From positions 2,170,001-2,234,000 of the forward strand of contig JACCLO010000007.1 in NCBI GenBank assembly GCA_029448655.1: a DNA stretch of 64,000 nucleotides. Direction: 5' to 3'. Under the pieces are notes generated by a model. That model did no database searches, was not told the DNA's origin, and saw only the letters and a list, made by a program, of their open reading frames with translations. Position numbers and translations under genes: made by a program. The stretch is from Wolfiporia cocos (lineage: Eukaryota > Basidiomycota > Agaricomycetes > Polyporales > Phaeolaceae). Positions 31,381 through 42,400 of this stretch are shown piece after piece (positions within the stretch are counted from its first letter, which is position 1; each line of letters opens with the position of its first letter).

Positions 31381-31894
31381 TGATAGATGGCGTTCAACCG
31401 CCATCATTCCTATCTATCGTCTCAGGGATATCACTACATACCTATCAAACGTTTGATACTATAGCGTAGATAGTATCGGTGACATCTGGGACGGACTTGA
31501 CCCCTGAAACCCAACGTAGTATATAAACTAATGTACCTACTGTCGAGGCTCTTCAGCTCGACCTTGTTGTACAAACAAGAAGTCTTATACTCGTTCTCAA
31601 ACGTAGGAAACTACGCTCAGTATTTCTCACTCGAGCAACCGAACGACTAAGTCCTCGAAGTGCACACTGACTTCTCGGACTTAGGTGAGTCTTATATTCT
31701 ATTCGACTCGTACCTGAACAGATTATATCCTCTAACGCGCATTGGATATTAAACGACCTCCTAAGGACTTCACTTAGGACCCGAAGGCATCTAACGAGTA
31801 TTTGCCTTGCATACGGCGACGTGCCTACGTGCAGAAGAACGATCTATATTCGCGATTCGAATATACAAACGGGTATTCGACCCGTAACAGGGCA

Positions 31895-33190
31895 ACACCT
31901 TTCATCATACTTCGTAGTCTGTCATATTTTCAGTCGGCTCTTGAATCTTGTCACTAGTACCATAAAGGCTAGCTCTTGTCACTGTCGATGTGCTCAAACT
32001 TCTCTCTCCTCAATCTGTTGCTCTCTCGTTGCTTGACTACCTAGGCACAGTCTGTCACCTGCACGTATCCAAGTTGACACATCCGCCACTCTCTCCCTGG
32101 TCTCTCATTCTCCTTCGCCTCTCGGCACCATGCATTGTGGTCTTTACCTGTGACCCTGCATGCTCGCTGCACACAGAGTACGTCTTTCTTTTCTCCCTCT
32201 GCATACCTTACTAAACCCTACTGCCATAACCTTATGGGAATGCTTGCCATGACAGGCACAAAACGCTGGACAGCACCCGCTGCTCCATTCCCTTGGGTAC
32301 TCATTGCCCTCACTCCCGGATATCTGGTGCGTTGACTCATACTCTCCCCCTCCTTGTGCGCATATATGCGCTTTTCTGCTCAGCAACATCAATTCTTAAA
32401 TGTGCCATAAGCCCCCCATGATCGTCATAACCAGTCATGACTTCCTTGACAGATGCTGTGCGTACCGCCTACTTATCTCCTGCCTTATGGTCTGATTCCT
32501 CCCGCAGTACACCCATCTTCGGGCCTCCTCCACCTTTTGTTTGTGGCACATGTCGTGACTGCGCTCATGTGCGTCCTTCCCTTCCTGCTTGTAGTAACTC
32601 ATGGCTGACATGCTGCGTATGGTGATAGTGAACGCTGCGCATAGGACATGCTTGCGGTAGTGGCAGCACATGGCATCCACACCATGCCTGTGGTGTACGT
32701 TCATGTTGATACTAAGAGGTTGCCGCTGTGCGTGCTGCGGGTGGGAGCGGAGGTCAGAGACTACTGCTCTGTGGTGGATCTTTCATTGTCCCTTCTGTCA
32801 GTAGCCAGCTCTACTAACATGAATAAAACTTTTATTGGCACTGCACTGTGTGTATTATGTAATATATTTTAAGAGCTGCATTTTTGGGACCGGTACCCTA
32901 GAGCGGTGCTCCTGCCATGCTGCTGCCAAGGGGACCACTATTGTGGGGTCCTCGCAGTAGCGAGGGGCCTCAGGTGAGGTCCTCGAAATAGTGAAGGCCC
33001 TCAGGTGAGGTCCTTGCAATAGCATGGGCCTCAGGTGAGGTCCTTGCAGGAACCCGTCCCCTGGGCACTTGCTATTGTGAGGACCTGCTACTATAAGGGG
33101 GTTATATATGAGTATACCGGTCCGGCTACAGTTACAGGACCTGCTTGGTATATCTACATAGATACTAGTAGATCTACGGTCTCGCACTTT
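31895..33190. other. Unrecognised sequence inside the broken transposase gene, with a short tandem repeat
   Basis: Probably intron or inserted sequence between transposase exons. No ORF with family resemblance. At 32928-33065 a repeat of about 33 bp, around GAGGTCCTTGCAATAGC and GGGCCTCAG, occurs three to four times with variation. The remainder shows nothing I can name. Confidence 0.45.
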
Positions 33191-33650
33191 GCTGATGTGG
33201 GTCATCTGTGACTCAAACTGAGCCATTGCTGGCAGGAACACTTCCTGTCAATATTTCACAACATCAAGCCGCTCATGGCCATCCATGTAAACCCCTTTCT
33301 TGATCACCGTGCAGTGCCATCCCAGTCTGATAAGCCAACGGCAAGCAGTACGTTCTGATATGGGTGTCTTCAAAGCGATGTTAAGTCCCAGAAGCATGCT
33401 GTCGTTGAGTGCAGCTCGTAAAGATTGAGGGGTGACGTTGCCTGATTTCTGTGCGGTGAGCCAATCACAAGCTGCTGATTGGACTGACTCATCATTGAGA
33501 TGAGAATGCGCATTTATGCGGCCACCATGCTTCTCGATTGGCAGCTGTTCGAAGACCTGATAATGCTGGGCGAGTGCTTGCATGTGGCATGCAAAGTATG
33601 TTTCATCTCCTTTGTGCCACTGCCTCACTCATCTCCTTCATGCCACTGCC
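33191..33650 (-). pseudogene. DNA-binding region exon of the broken DDE transposase
   Basis: Encodes VRQWHKGDETYFACHM, a helical stretch with FEQLPIEKHGG, then WLIRLGWHCTVIKKGVYMDGHE and LPAMAQFESQM. TGA at 33248-33250 stands where the family usually has Arg. A 25-bp direct duplication (about 33604-33652) next to solo LTR E1 shifts the frame. The upstream part of the gene continues at 34133. Confidence 0.72.
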
Positions 33651-33652
33651 TC

Positions 33653-34132
33653 TGTCACAACATTTTCGTGGCTCACTTTCTTTACGCTTATACCGGGAGT
33701 CGAACCCTCGACTCCTGGGTATATCAACATGTGACTTACTTCTTTAGTGCACATGACTTACACAGTAGCTAGCGCGCGGCTATCCTTACTTACATCATCG
33801 CTTACTTAATGGTTCTAGGTCTTGTCTAGTAGGCGCGTGCGCACAGGCCACGTCGCTTTAGGGCAAGGGTATCTACTTAAGAGTGTTACCAAGATGTACT
33901 TAAGCTTGACAGTCTGAGGCGTTTACCTCAGACTTTGCAATCCGTTCATGGGGCTTAGGCCCCCTTACTCAGTACCTCTCTGCTGCGCTACTTAAGACCA
34001 CTACTCTGCATCCTCGACTACCTCGCCTTCATCAACCTTTGGTATCGCATTGGGCCCGGAGGCTTGGGACGTTAGAGGTTGGAGCAGGTGTATTGGGCAG
34101 GGCGTTAGTTGAGACATCGCTGGTACGCGACA
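33653..34132 (+). mobile_element. Solo LTR E1
   Basis: 480 bp, TGTCACAACATTTTCGTGG to ACGCGACA, flanked by GCCTC (33648-33652, 34133-34137). It is homologous to E2 (35930-36432), including the block GTGCGCACAGGCCACGTCG. It splits the transposase exon, which rejoins across the duplicate. A tRNA T-arm-like word, GAGGGTTCGACTCCC, lies on its minus strand near 33700. Confidence 0.88.
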
Positions 34133-34486
34133 GCCTCACAATCTCCGAGCTTGCAGGAATGCAACGATAACCCTTGAGGTGCAATGTTGCAAAATTACGA
34201 ATTACGATAAGCTGGTTGATCTGCGACATTGTGAGTTGACCATGCTTCTTGAGATTTTCCCTGATTTGATCCCGGAGCTCTGTCCAACCACGAACGCTGG
34301 CCCCTGCGGCCATCTCTGCCATGATCTCGTCCTCCCAGCCCTCATCATCACGATCCTCTATAGCTGTCAGCTCTTCTGTCACTGGAGACTCAAAACCAGT
34401 GGGGACATCTGCCTCTGGGTCTGGCAGCAACATCAGTTCAGATTGGATACCCATCTCGGGAGCCTCTGCAGTCTGGGAACCTTGCA
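34133..34486 (-). pseudogene. N-terminal exon of the broken DDE transposase
   Basis: Acidic region (DRDDEGWEDEI) followed by GASVRGWTELRDQIRENL, a helix ending NQLIVIRNFATLHLKG and CIPASSEIVR, where E1 is inserted. Same gene as 33191-33650 and 23610-24720 by order, strand and motif. Confidence 0.65.
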
Positions 34487-35081
34487 CACAGATTAATCTA
34501 CTGTGACAATAAAATGGTATATCCAGTATTCTAACCAAGGACCTTAGCACAGATGAGAATAAGAGCATTGCAGCATAACTAGCCAACTGAGCCATAGTGG
34601 CAACAATTACCTTCGACCAATCAAATTATATATAACGCAAATTTTACACACAATATCCACAAATCATCAAGGCAACTAACTGCTACAACAAGCATACAGA
34701 AACCAATGATAGTGGTAGCTTGATTTACCATGCCTGACCCAGAGCAACTTGCCATGGGAAGGCTGAATACACTGGAATCACAGGTCTTTAAAGGCAGATT
34801 CATTTATATTTATGTTATAGAAGATGTTAAATCACAAAAATGAAGTTTACACAATACTCTATTTATTTCTTAAAAGTGTCCAGACACTAGTTGCACTGTA
34901 GCTCAGTTGGCTAATATGCTGCAATGCTCTTATTCTCATCTGTGCTAAGGTCCGTGGTTTGAACCCTGGATGTACCATTTTATTGTCACAGTAGATTAAT
35001 CTGCATGCAAACCTAGCTCACAACTGCCATTTCTTAAGCAAAGGGCAGTTGGCAGATTAAGATAATTGACTGAAGTCCCTT
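34487..35081. repeat. Head-to-head pair of tRNA-derived repeats with 13-bp flanking duplication
   Basis: Arms of about 110 bp at 34490-34604 (minus) and 34892-35001 (plus) are inverted copies. Each has a tRNA-like head (A-box-like GCTCAGTTGGCTA; B-box-like GGTTTGAACCC in the right arm) and a tail ATTGTCACAGTAGATTAATC. The segment is bracketed by TGGGAACCTTGCA at 34474-34486 and 35082-35094. Long duplications of that size are typical of target-primed (LINE/SINE) insertion. The left copy has a damaged B box. It is not a functional tRNA gene. Confidence 0.65.
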
Positions 35082-35094
35082 GGGAACCTTGCAT

Positions 35095-35499
35095 ATCTGA
35101 TGCCATAGGTGTTGACAAATGGCAGCCAAAGTCCGGCCAGCCACGTCAATTACTGACTACCACTCAGGATTTAGGTACAAACGAGCAAAGGTACGCTACA
35201 CTAGTACTACCCCTTTTATACCATTGCTAACCTCAGGGCAGGCAGCACAGCTCGCTTCACCACATGCCTCCGGCTATTCCGCCAACAATAGGTTGAGTAG
35301 GAGAGCTGTCAGCATGGGATGCAGTGAGCAGAAAACCGAAATTTGTGAGTGTTAATTGCTCCTTGAGCAAGCTCCAATAGTGCTTCTGAGTGCGCTTTCA
35401 CTTGCTGCCAATGTCAGGGCCTTTCGCATATGCCTTTGGATATCCTGGTGAGTGGTTCTCTATGTCAGTCTATTGCTGCTACTGACTTAGGTAAACATA
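35095..35499. other. Intron-like or intergenic remainder
   Basis: Between transposase exon pieces. No ORF or repeat of note. Confidence 0.35.
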
Positions 35500-35640
35500 C
35501 CCTTCAGCAGCTGCTTTGCATGCTTCTTGCCCCACCACTGTGCATCTGGGACCCAATCCTCATCCCGGGGGTCATCTCCTGCCTCCTCTGCCATTTCCAC
35601 CATGCACTGTAAGAAATCCTCACTTTCGAGATCCTCCCAG
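35500..35640 (-). pseudogene. First-exon remainder of the broken DDE transposase
   Basis: An open acidic stretch including MVEMAEEAGDDPRDEDW and ending QWWGKKHAKQLLK before a GTATG donor. It joins across solo LTR F to the start codon at 36684 (MEGQDSKSDVEEEPDW). Confidence 0.6.
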
Positions 35641-36635
35641 TGACAAGGACTTGCTTAGAAGACTTGTTATTGGGCTTGAGGTGATAAGCAAAAAAGTTAA
35701 GCAGCGTAAAAGAGCTAAAAGCTTTAGGGGCTTATAGCAGTAGTCAATAGGTGAACTAGTCTGAGTCCTAAGTGACTCAGAGTACGGTATATATACATGT
35801 AAGTTGGGACCTATGGGACCGAGGGGAGGACCCCTAACACCGTGACTACGGGCATGTGTTAACGTCGACCAAGGATGAGTAATAGCCTGGTCAGCAATTG
35901 TCAGCAAGCTTACTCATGATGAGTAAGGCTGTCACAACATTTTCGTGACATTCCCTTATTTTTAACAGAACGCCTTTCGCTGGGGTCGAACCCTCGACTC
36001 TTGACGACAAAGGCACGTGACCGTCTTACAGCGGCACGTTACTTACAGTAGATAATGCGCGTCTCTGTAGAGTAGATAAGATAACATACATCAGATGGTT
36101 ACATAAGCGTTCCAGACCCCTGACTGGTAGGCGCGTGCGCACAGGCCACGTCGCTTTAGGGCAAGGGTTACTACTAGGGATTACAGCGCTACTCTGATGT
36201 ATATATACCTAGGGCTCTGAGGCGTCTTACCTCAGAACCTTTATTCTCTACCATGCCTTAGGGCACTTAACATCCATCCTGCGTGCTCTCCCTTGTGAAG
36301 CTTGCTAGTCTGTTGACGTACCTCGACCTCGACTTAGGCTTGAAGGATCCTTAGTTGACTTAGTCTAGGGATATCAGGCTTGTGAGCAGGGACTTAGGCG
36401 TTGAGGGATGACCCAGAAGATGTTTTGGGTCAAAGGCGCATGTGATGTTTGGTTGAGTGAACAAAGTGTGGCTACACATGTAACTAGAGATAAGATAAGG
36501 TAAGAGCGGCGAACAGCAGCGGTAAATGTAGGTGTTATGTTAGGTGTGAGTTAAGTACAGGATAAATGCAAATAACTGTAGGACGCGTTGTACAAGTCCG
36601 GGAAAATTAGGGAAAAATATAGAGAAATTGTGACA
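35641..36635 (-). mobile_element. Solo LTR F, interrupted by solo LTR E2
   Basis: TGACAAGGACTTG to GAAATTGTGACA on the plus strand, flanked by CCCAG (35636-35640) and TCCAG (36636-36640), an imperfect but consistent duplication inside the first exon of the transposase. The exon frame resumes across it. After removing E2 and one duplicate it is about 487 bp. TATATATACATG near 35790 belongs to its promoter. Confidence 0.8.
35930..36432 (+). mobile_element. Solo LTR E2 nested in solo LTR F
   Basis: 503 bp, TGTCACAACATTTTCGTGAC to GTTTTGGGTCA, with AAGGC at 35925-35929 and 36433-36437. Homologous to E1. Confidence 0.83.
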
Positions 36636-36779
36636 TCCAGTCCGGCTCTTCTTCCACATCAGACTTGGAGTCTTGACCCTCCATCTGTTATGGTCTGCAC
36701 AGGGACTGCTGAATATCTTGTATTGATGCCTCACTGGAAGAGGGGACTTAGTGTTCAACCACCTTACCGTGCATCACAC

Positions 36780-37024
36780 CTTTCAGCGACAGTAGGTGAT
36801 GGTACCAGTGAACCGGCTTGTACCAATCCCTATTGATTCAGGTCGGCCAGCCATCGGCCCATGACTTAACCATTAGGCCTACCATTAGGTGGGCCCACAA
36901 CCAGATGGTAGTGACAGTTATGGGTCAGCCCACCACTGCTGCAACCTGGCAGTAATGACAGTTGTGGGTCGGCCCATGACTTGACAATTATGATGGTTGT
37001 GGGTTGGCCCACAACTGCCACAAC
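36780..37024. repeat. Left outer arm of the giant palindrome
   Basis: Units of about 45 bp around GTTGTGGGTCGGCCCACAAC. In inverted orientation this matches 53166-53600, including the TAGGCCTACCA and GGTCGGCCAGCC region. Element D1 inserted at its inner edge (ACAAC at 37020-37024). Confidence 0.75.
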
Positions 37025-37731
37025 TGTTACGGGTCGAATACCCATTCGTATATTCGAGTCGCGAATATAGATCGTTCTTCTGCACGTGGGCGTATAGCCG
37101 TATGCAAGGCAAATGCTCGTTAGATGCCTTCAGGTCCTAGGTGAAGTTCCTAGGGGATCGTATAATATCCAATACGCGTTAGAGGATATAATCTGTTCAG
37201 GTACGAGTCTAATAAAATATAAGACTCGTCTAAGTCCGAGAAGTCAGTGTGCACTTCGAGGACTTAGTCGTTCGGTTGCTCGAGTGAGAAATACTGAGCG
37301 TAGTTTCCTACGTTTGAGAACGAGTATAAGACTTCTTGTTTGTACAACAAGGTCGAGCTGAAGAGCCTCAACGGTAAGTACATGTGTTTTATACTACGCT
37401 AGGTTTCAGGGGTCAAGTCTGTCCCAGATGCCACCGATACTATCTACGCTATAGTCCCAAACGTTTGATAAGTATGGAATGATACATCTGAGATGATAGA
37501 TAGGGATGATGGCGGTTGAACGCCATCTATCAGCTAATAAACGATGAACATGAAACGGTGGCAGAGTTGGATCTGCCAAAGATGAAACGGGTCTCGTAGA
37601 CTAGTACAACTGGGGATGCGCCCAGTAAGATCATGAGTAGCCAGGGGGGTTGGTTGCGCAACAAGTCCCTGTATCGTATTCGCCCTGTGGTGAGTTCTGC
37701 CGGTATTCGAAAAATCAAAATAACCGTAACA
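37025..37731 (-). repeat. 3' LTR of D1
   Basis: TGTTACGGGTCG to AACCGTAACA on the plus strand. It holds the uninterrupted site GGCGGTTGAACGCC (37512-37525) into which TRIM2 inserted in the other LTR. Confidence 0.95.
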
Positions 37732-37768
37732 TCAGCTCCTCTCTAAGCGTTCGTCGGCCTCGACGAAC
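37732..37768 (-). promoter_or_regulatory. Polypurine tract and stem-loop of D1
   Basis: A perfect 8-bp stem GTTCGTCG/CGACGAAC with loop AGGC (37749-37768), then on the minus strand AGAGAGGAGCTGA before the LTR. Same layout as B and C but a different loop. Confidence 0.65.
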
Positions 37769-37785
37769 TTTCCAAGTCCCCTTCT

Positions 37786-39431
37786 TCAGAGTGCCTCGGC
37801 GTCCTGCTCGTTGTAGATGTCGCCGTTCCCGCTGAGGGACGGGGTCGTAGGAGTTCGCCATACGAAGTGTTGGCGGCATTCATTCTGTCGATGACCTGGT
37901 TGATTGAGCCCACAAGTTCTGCAAATATAATCGGGGCAGTCGAGGACCCAGTGGTTAGCGGAACCACATTGTCGACATGGCTGTTCGGGTGAGGGCCTCG
38001 CTGGTACCCGTAGGGAAGGGATATCACGGAGGTATTCGTTATGTTGGTACCTCCAGTGGTGTGCGGCTCGGTGGAGGTTTCGTGCGGCCCATGTGGGTAG
38101 GGAGGCGGTGTCTCGTTCATGCTCCCTCGCACCTCGCTCAAACTCCTCGCGGGTAATACTCTGCACTGAAGGAGATCGTCGAATAGGCGGTGTGCTATTC
38201 GCTCTTCGCTGTCGCGCTGGGGTAGCCCTAGGGCTCGTCGGGCGTGCAGGTGGTTCACGTCTCCCGTTGCCTCCCATACCAGAAATACGTGGCGTCGGGT
38301 CTCTAACTCCTGTTCTGTGTCACAGAATATCCAGGGGGATATAGTAACAACCCTCGCTATAGGTTATACGGGCGGCGCTAGGCGTACGCCGCTCCTCTGA
38401 GCCTCAGCCACCTCCTCGTGCGTCTCTTTAGCTTGTTGGTCACCTGACTGTTAGGTTAGCGCTGTAGGGTAGCGCGCGCCTCATCACACTCACGTTACAC
38501 GTCACACATTGTATCACATGCCTCGCTTACGTACTTACTTACCTCAGCTGTTAGGGCGGTGCGGCGCACAGGCCAGCACTTAAGGGTAGACACTTAGCGT
38601 ACCGTTCTCGCATGTATATAAGATACGACAGGATTGGGGCTTACTCCCCATCCTTAAGATTCTCGACGTTTGGGCCTCTGGCTCCTCTCTCACATGTGCG
38701 CCGTGCGACTCGCCTTAGGGCGTCCTCTACTGCTTGACTGGTAGCGACTCGACAATGGAAGTATCCTGTACGACGACTTCCTTAATTCCGAGGGAATGCC
38801 TCTCCATTCGTCGTAGCTCGTCGCCGTCTCGTCGCAAGACCTTGGGGTTTATCCCCTGCCTATAGCAGGTCGCACAGCCCTTGTAAGTCTGTGTCATTCT
38901 GCGGGCCCTCTGAGTCTCGGTAGGCAACGGAAATAATACTCTATCGCCCTCCATAAAATCAAACGGCCTTGCAACTCGGCGTCGTTCGTCGGGGGTGAAA
39001 AAGCGGGCGGGTCGCGGTGTGTATTCGGGTCAATTGGGAGTAGCGTGCTCGCGATCCTCGAAGTCGTTGAGCGCATGTCGTAGTCGGGCTGTCGTGGTGG
39101 CGGCCAATCTGTTGATAAGTCTGTCGGTGAGTAGCTCGAGTCCCTCTCTCTGCGCTCTGATCTGCCCCTCCATTCGGACGAGGTCCTCGGTGATGTTCTG
39201 GTACGAGCTGTAGACGTGGGTGAGATCCTGCGCGATGTCGAAGAGGGCCGACCAGCCATCGGCTCGGCCAGCAAAAGGTCCCTCGGCCCTGTACCAGAGG
39301 AGGGGGTGTCTAATCTGCAGATGTTGGGGGGAGTACCTTCTTGTTGGCGTACCTCGCGGTCGGCCTTCTCGACGATCTGCATCGCCGGGGGTCGTGGTAC
39401 GGCGGGGGAGTTGGTGGCGAGTCGTCGACAT
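37786..39431 (-). pseudogene. ORF3 of D1: coiled-coil and double zinc-knuckle frame overlapping the end of pol
   Basis: In a frame different from pol, from a Met at 39431 the sequence gives an Arg/Pro-rich start, a helical stretch (FDIAQDLTHVYSSYQN, RLINRLAATT), a TGA at 39030-39032, a region with FMEGDRVLFPLP, then after the solo LTR a frame ending with two zinc knuckles, CRQCGSANHWVLDC (CX2CX4HX4C) and CRTCGLNQPGHRQNEC (CX2CX6HX4C), and a stop at 37786. The pol frame is also open over all of this (to about 37743), so two frames overlap for over 1 kb. The zinc knuckles make ORF3 the more protein-like frame at the 3' end. It may be a nucleocapsid-like protein. D2 does not reach this region. 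Confidence 0.6.
38318..38896 (+). mobile_element. Solo LTR of the TRIM family in D1
   Basis: TGTCACAGAATATCC to AAGTCTGTGTCA, 579 bp, with TTCTG at 38313-38317 and 38897-38901. Shares the GCTGTAGGGTAGCGCGCGCC block with TRIM LTRs. It interrupts both the pol frame and ORF3, and both resume across it. Confidence 0.92.
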
Positions 39432-42400
39432 ACTATTACTGTCCTGTTTTCGAGTGTCGGGGTTGTCCTGACTCTCGTTCTGTGGTAGTCTTTTATCAGC
39501 TCCTTGGAGTGCTCCAAGTTTGCTTCGTCTTCCCATGAATTGTCGGCCGTGGAATAGCCTTTCCACTTGACGAAGTATTGATGCTTCTTTCCTTTCCATC
39601 TGTCAGCCAAGATGGCTTCGACCTCGTATTCTTCCTGTCCCTTGATGATATCAGGTGGCGGCCGTAAGTAATTGGGTCCGTGCACTCTTGTTTCTTTGAA
39701 TGGTTTTAGTAAGGCGGCGTGGAATACCGGATGAACTTTCCAGCTCGTTGGTAATTGCAGCCGGTATGTCGTGGGTCCCATCTTTTCTGTGATAGTGAAG
39801 GGTCCTTCTCTTCTTGGTGCCAGCTTGTTAGATTCGTAAGGGATTGTTAGGTTCTTTGCGTCGAGCCAGACTTTATCTCCTTTCTCAAGCTTCGGCAGTT
39901 CTCTGAGGAACCGTCCTGCCATTCTTTTCTGGGCTAATTCATGCACGATGAATGCCATCTTTCGTGCTTCTTTGATCTTCTTGATCCTGTCGACAGCTGC
40001 CGGGACGTTCCCTACTCTGTCATAGTCTGGGAATCCTCTTGGGACGTATCCTAGGATTATTTCGAGTGGCGCTGGCCGGTTTTCGGTTCGTCTGGTGTTG
40101 TGCGCAAATTCGACGTCAGGCAGTCGTTGTACCCATTGGAATGGGTCGTTCATGCAATAGATGCGAAGGTATACTTCGATCTGTTGATTCATTCTTTCTG
40201 TCTGTCCGTCGGTCTGTGGATGGTACGCCGTACTCATCGCCGATTCTGTTCCCTGCAGCTTGCATAACTCCTTGAAAAGCTTTGATGCGAACTGCGGTCC
40301 TCTGTCTGAAATGATCTTTCGGGGGATGCCATATAGCAAGTAGATTTTCCGGTGTGATATCTCTGCCGCCCCTTCGCTAGTGATTGTTTTGTCGCATGGG
40401 GTGAGAGAGATGGCCTTGGATAGGCCATGGTCGACAATCACCATCATGGAGTCATACTTTCCGACTCTTAGCAGGTCGGTGACAAAATCAACCGAGCACT
40501 GTGAGAAGGGGAGGGCGTCTTCCCGTGTCGGTATTGGTTGCAAAGGGGGTTTCAGCGGATTCCTATCAGGTTTCATCTGTTGACAGATTGCACAGCCCCG
40601 GACATATTCCGCTATCATTGTTCTCATGGCAGGCCACCAAAAGTGGGTCGTAATCTGTACTGTTGTACCCCAGATCCCAGGGTGTCCGGCCGGGATCGTG
40701 TCGTGGTATTTTGAGATGACGTCCCGTCGAAGGCCCTCGTCCCTTGGCACGTACATCCTGCCTCTGTAGAGCAGTATCCCATCCGTTTGTTGCCATTCAT
40801 CTGCGGTGGTTCTCGCGGGGAATTCGCCTGTGCCCCCTAGAGCGCGGATCGCCTGTTCCGCAGATTCATCTCGATCGTTGGCATTCTTGATTCGATCGAT
40901 GATCGGGATCTGGAATGCGTGGACGACGAGTTCGTCTGGAATCATGGTGATTCCCTCGTTGTCTTCGTTGCTTTCGTCCAGGTGGTACAACCTGGAAAGC
41001 GTGTCGGCCATGACTAGTTTCCTTCCGGGGACGTGCTGCAATTTCAGGTCGAATTGTGAAAGGAATAGATGCCATCTCGCTTGTCGCCGATTTAGGCGCT
41101 GTGCGCTTCTCCAGTACGTCAGGTTCTGATGATCACTTCGGATCAAGATCCGATGCGGTGCTCCTTCCAATAGGTGTCGCCATTCTTCTAATGCTCGGAC
41201 TATCCCGAGTAGTTCGCGATCGTAGATTTTGTAGTTCCGTTCTGTTGGTGTCAGGGATTGTGAGAGGTATCCCACCGGCCGTTCGCTCCCTGTTTCATCT
41301 ATCTGTTTCAGTACTGCTCCTGTGGCGAACTGAGATGCATCTGTTTCGAGGATGAACGGTTTCTCCTTATCTGGTGTTCCTAGTGCGGGCGCCGTCGTGA
41401 ATGCTTTCTTCATGAATTCGAATGCTTTCTGTTCTTTCTCCGTCCATTGGAACCCTGTCCCTGTGACCGTTTTTGTGAGGTCAACCAAGGGCCGGGCGTG
41501 CGTAGAGTAGTGATCGATAAATTTCCGATAGAAGTTCGCAAATCCTAGGAAGGATCTGACTTCTTTGAGATTTCGGGGAGTCGGCCACTCCTTAATCCCA
41601 TTGAGTTTCGCTGGGTCCATCTGGATACTTCCTGGGGTGATGACTAGTCCCATAAATTCGACTCTGTCGACACCGAAGGCGCATTTCTCGGGTTTCACAA
41701 AGAGGTGGTTATCCACCAATCTCTGAAGGATCCGCCGCTCCCGTTCCTTGTGTATTTTCTCGTCTTCTGAGAAAATGAGGATGTCATCCATATAAACAAG
41801 CACCCATCCTTCGAGGATTTCTTCTTTCAGGATTTCGTTCATCATTGCCTGAAAGGTCCCGGGTGCATTGCACAATCCGAAAAACATAACCGTGGGCTCG
41901 TACAGCCCTCGGTTCGTTTTGAAGGCCGCTTTCCATTCATCTCCTTTTTTGATTCGCACGTTGTTGTATCCCGCTCTAAGGTCCATTTTCGTGAAGATCT
42001 TTGCTCCTTTTAGCTTTTCCAGGAGCTCTGAGATCAGTGGCAAGGGATAGACGTTCTTTATCGTCCCCTCATTCAGATATCGATAATCCTGGCAGGGTCG
42101 TAGGCCGCCGTCTTTCTTTGGGACGAAAAAGAATGGTGACGCCATCGGGGATTTTGAAGGGACTATGAATCCCTTGGCCAAGTTTTCTTTTAGGAATTCG
42201 TCCAGCGCCTGTTGCTCTTTAGGTGAGAGTGCATAGACTTTGCAGTCTTTCGGCACGAAATCGGGTTTTAATTCGATTGCGTGGTCCCATGGTCTCGACG
42301 GGGGGAACGCTGCTGCGGACTCCTTACTGAACACCTTGGCGAAGTCCAGTAGGTGTTTCGGGACCATCTCTTCAATCGTTCGTTCTGGTTCGGGGGTTTT

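Larger units (their letters stand above)
25101..31889 (+). mobile_element. D-family solo LTR, interrupted by element C
   Basis: Begins TGTTACGGTTATTTTG at 25101 and ends GACCCGTAACA at 31889, with GGGCA at 25096-25100 and 31890-31894. The two halves (25101-25304 and 31386-31889) rejoin to match the D1 and D2 LTRs. The halves are parted by element C with its own TGATA duplicates. It carries the D TATA box and AGCTCGACCTT priming segment around 31545. Confidence 0.93.
13582..36684 (-). pseudogene. DDE-superfamily transposase-like gene, broken into pieces by nested retrotransposons
   Basis: Pieces of one gene lie in order on the minus strand: start ATG at 36684 with an acidic N-terminus, an exon to about 35500, an exon at 34133-34490 (motif ELRDQIRENLKKHGQLT), an exon at about 33200-33640 (GWHCTVIKKGVYMDGHER), a catalytic core at 23760-24720, and the C-terminus FINRSWQFMDAY at about 23660, continuing beyond element B to TAA at 13582-13584. 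The family is a DDE endonuclease common in Agaricomycetes. Likely metal-binding residues are the Asp in FHDECC, a second acidic position that here reads Asn (FNQSSAH), and the Glu in FHCELN. Stops at 33248-33250 and 24585-24587, a 25-bp duplication and five insertions make it dead. Family identity rests on motif recall. Confidence 0.75.

Noticed and set aside
35930..36432. E2 as the left part of a full-length element with F
   Set aside because: E2 has its own AAGGC duplicates inside F, and F sequence continues on both sides.
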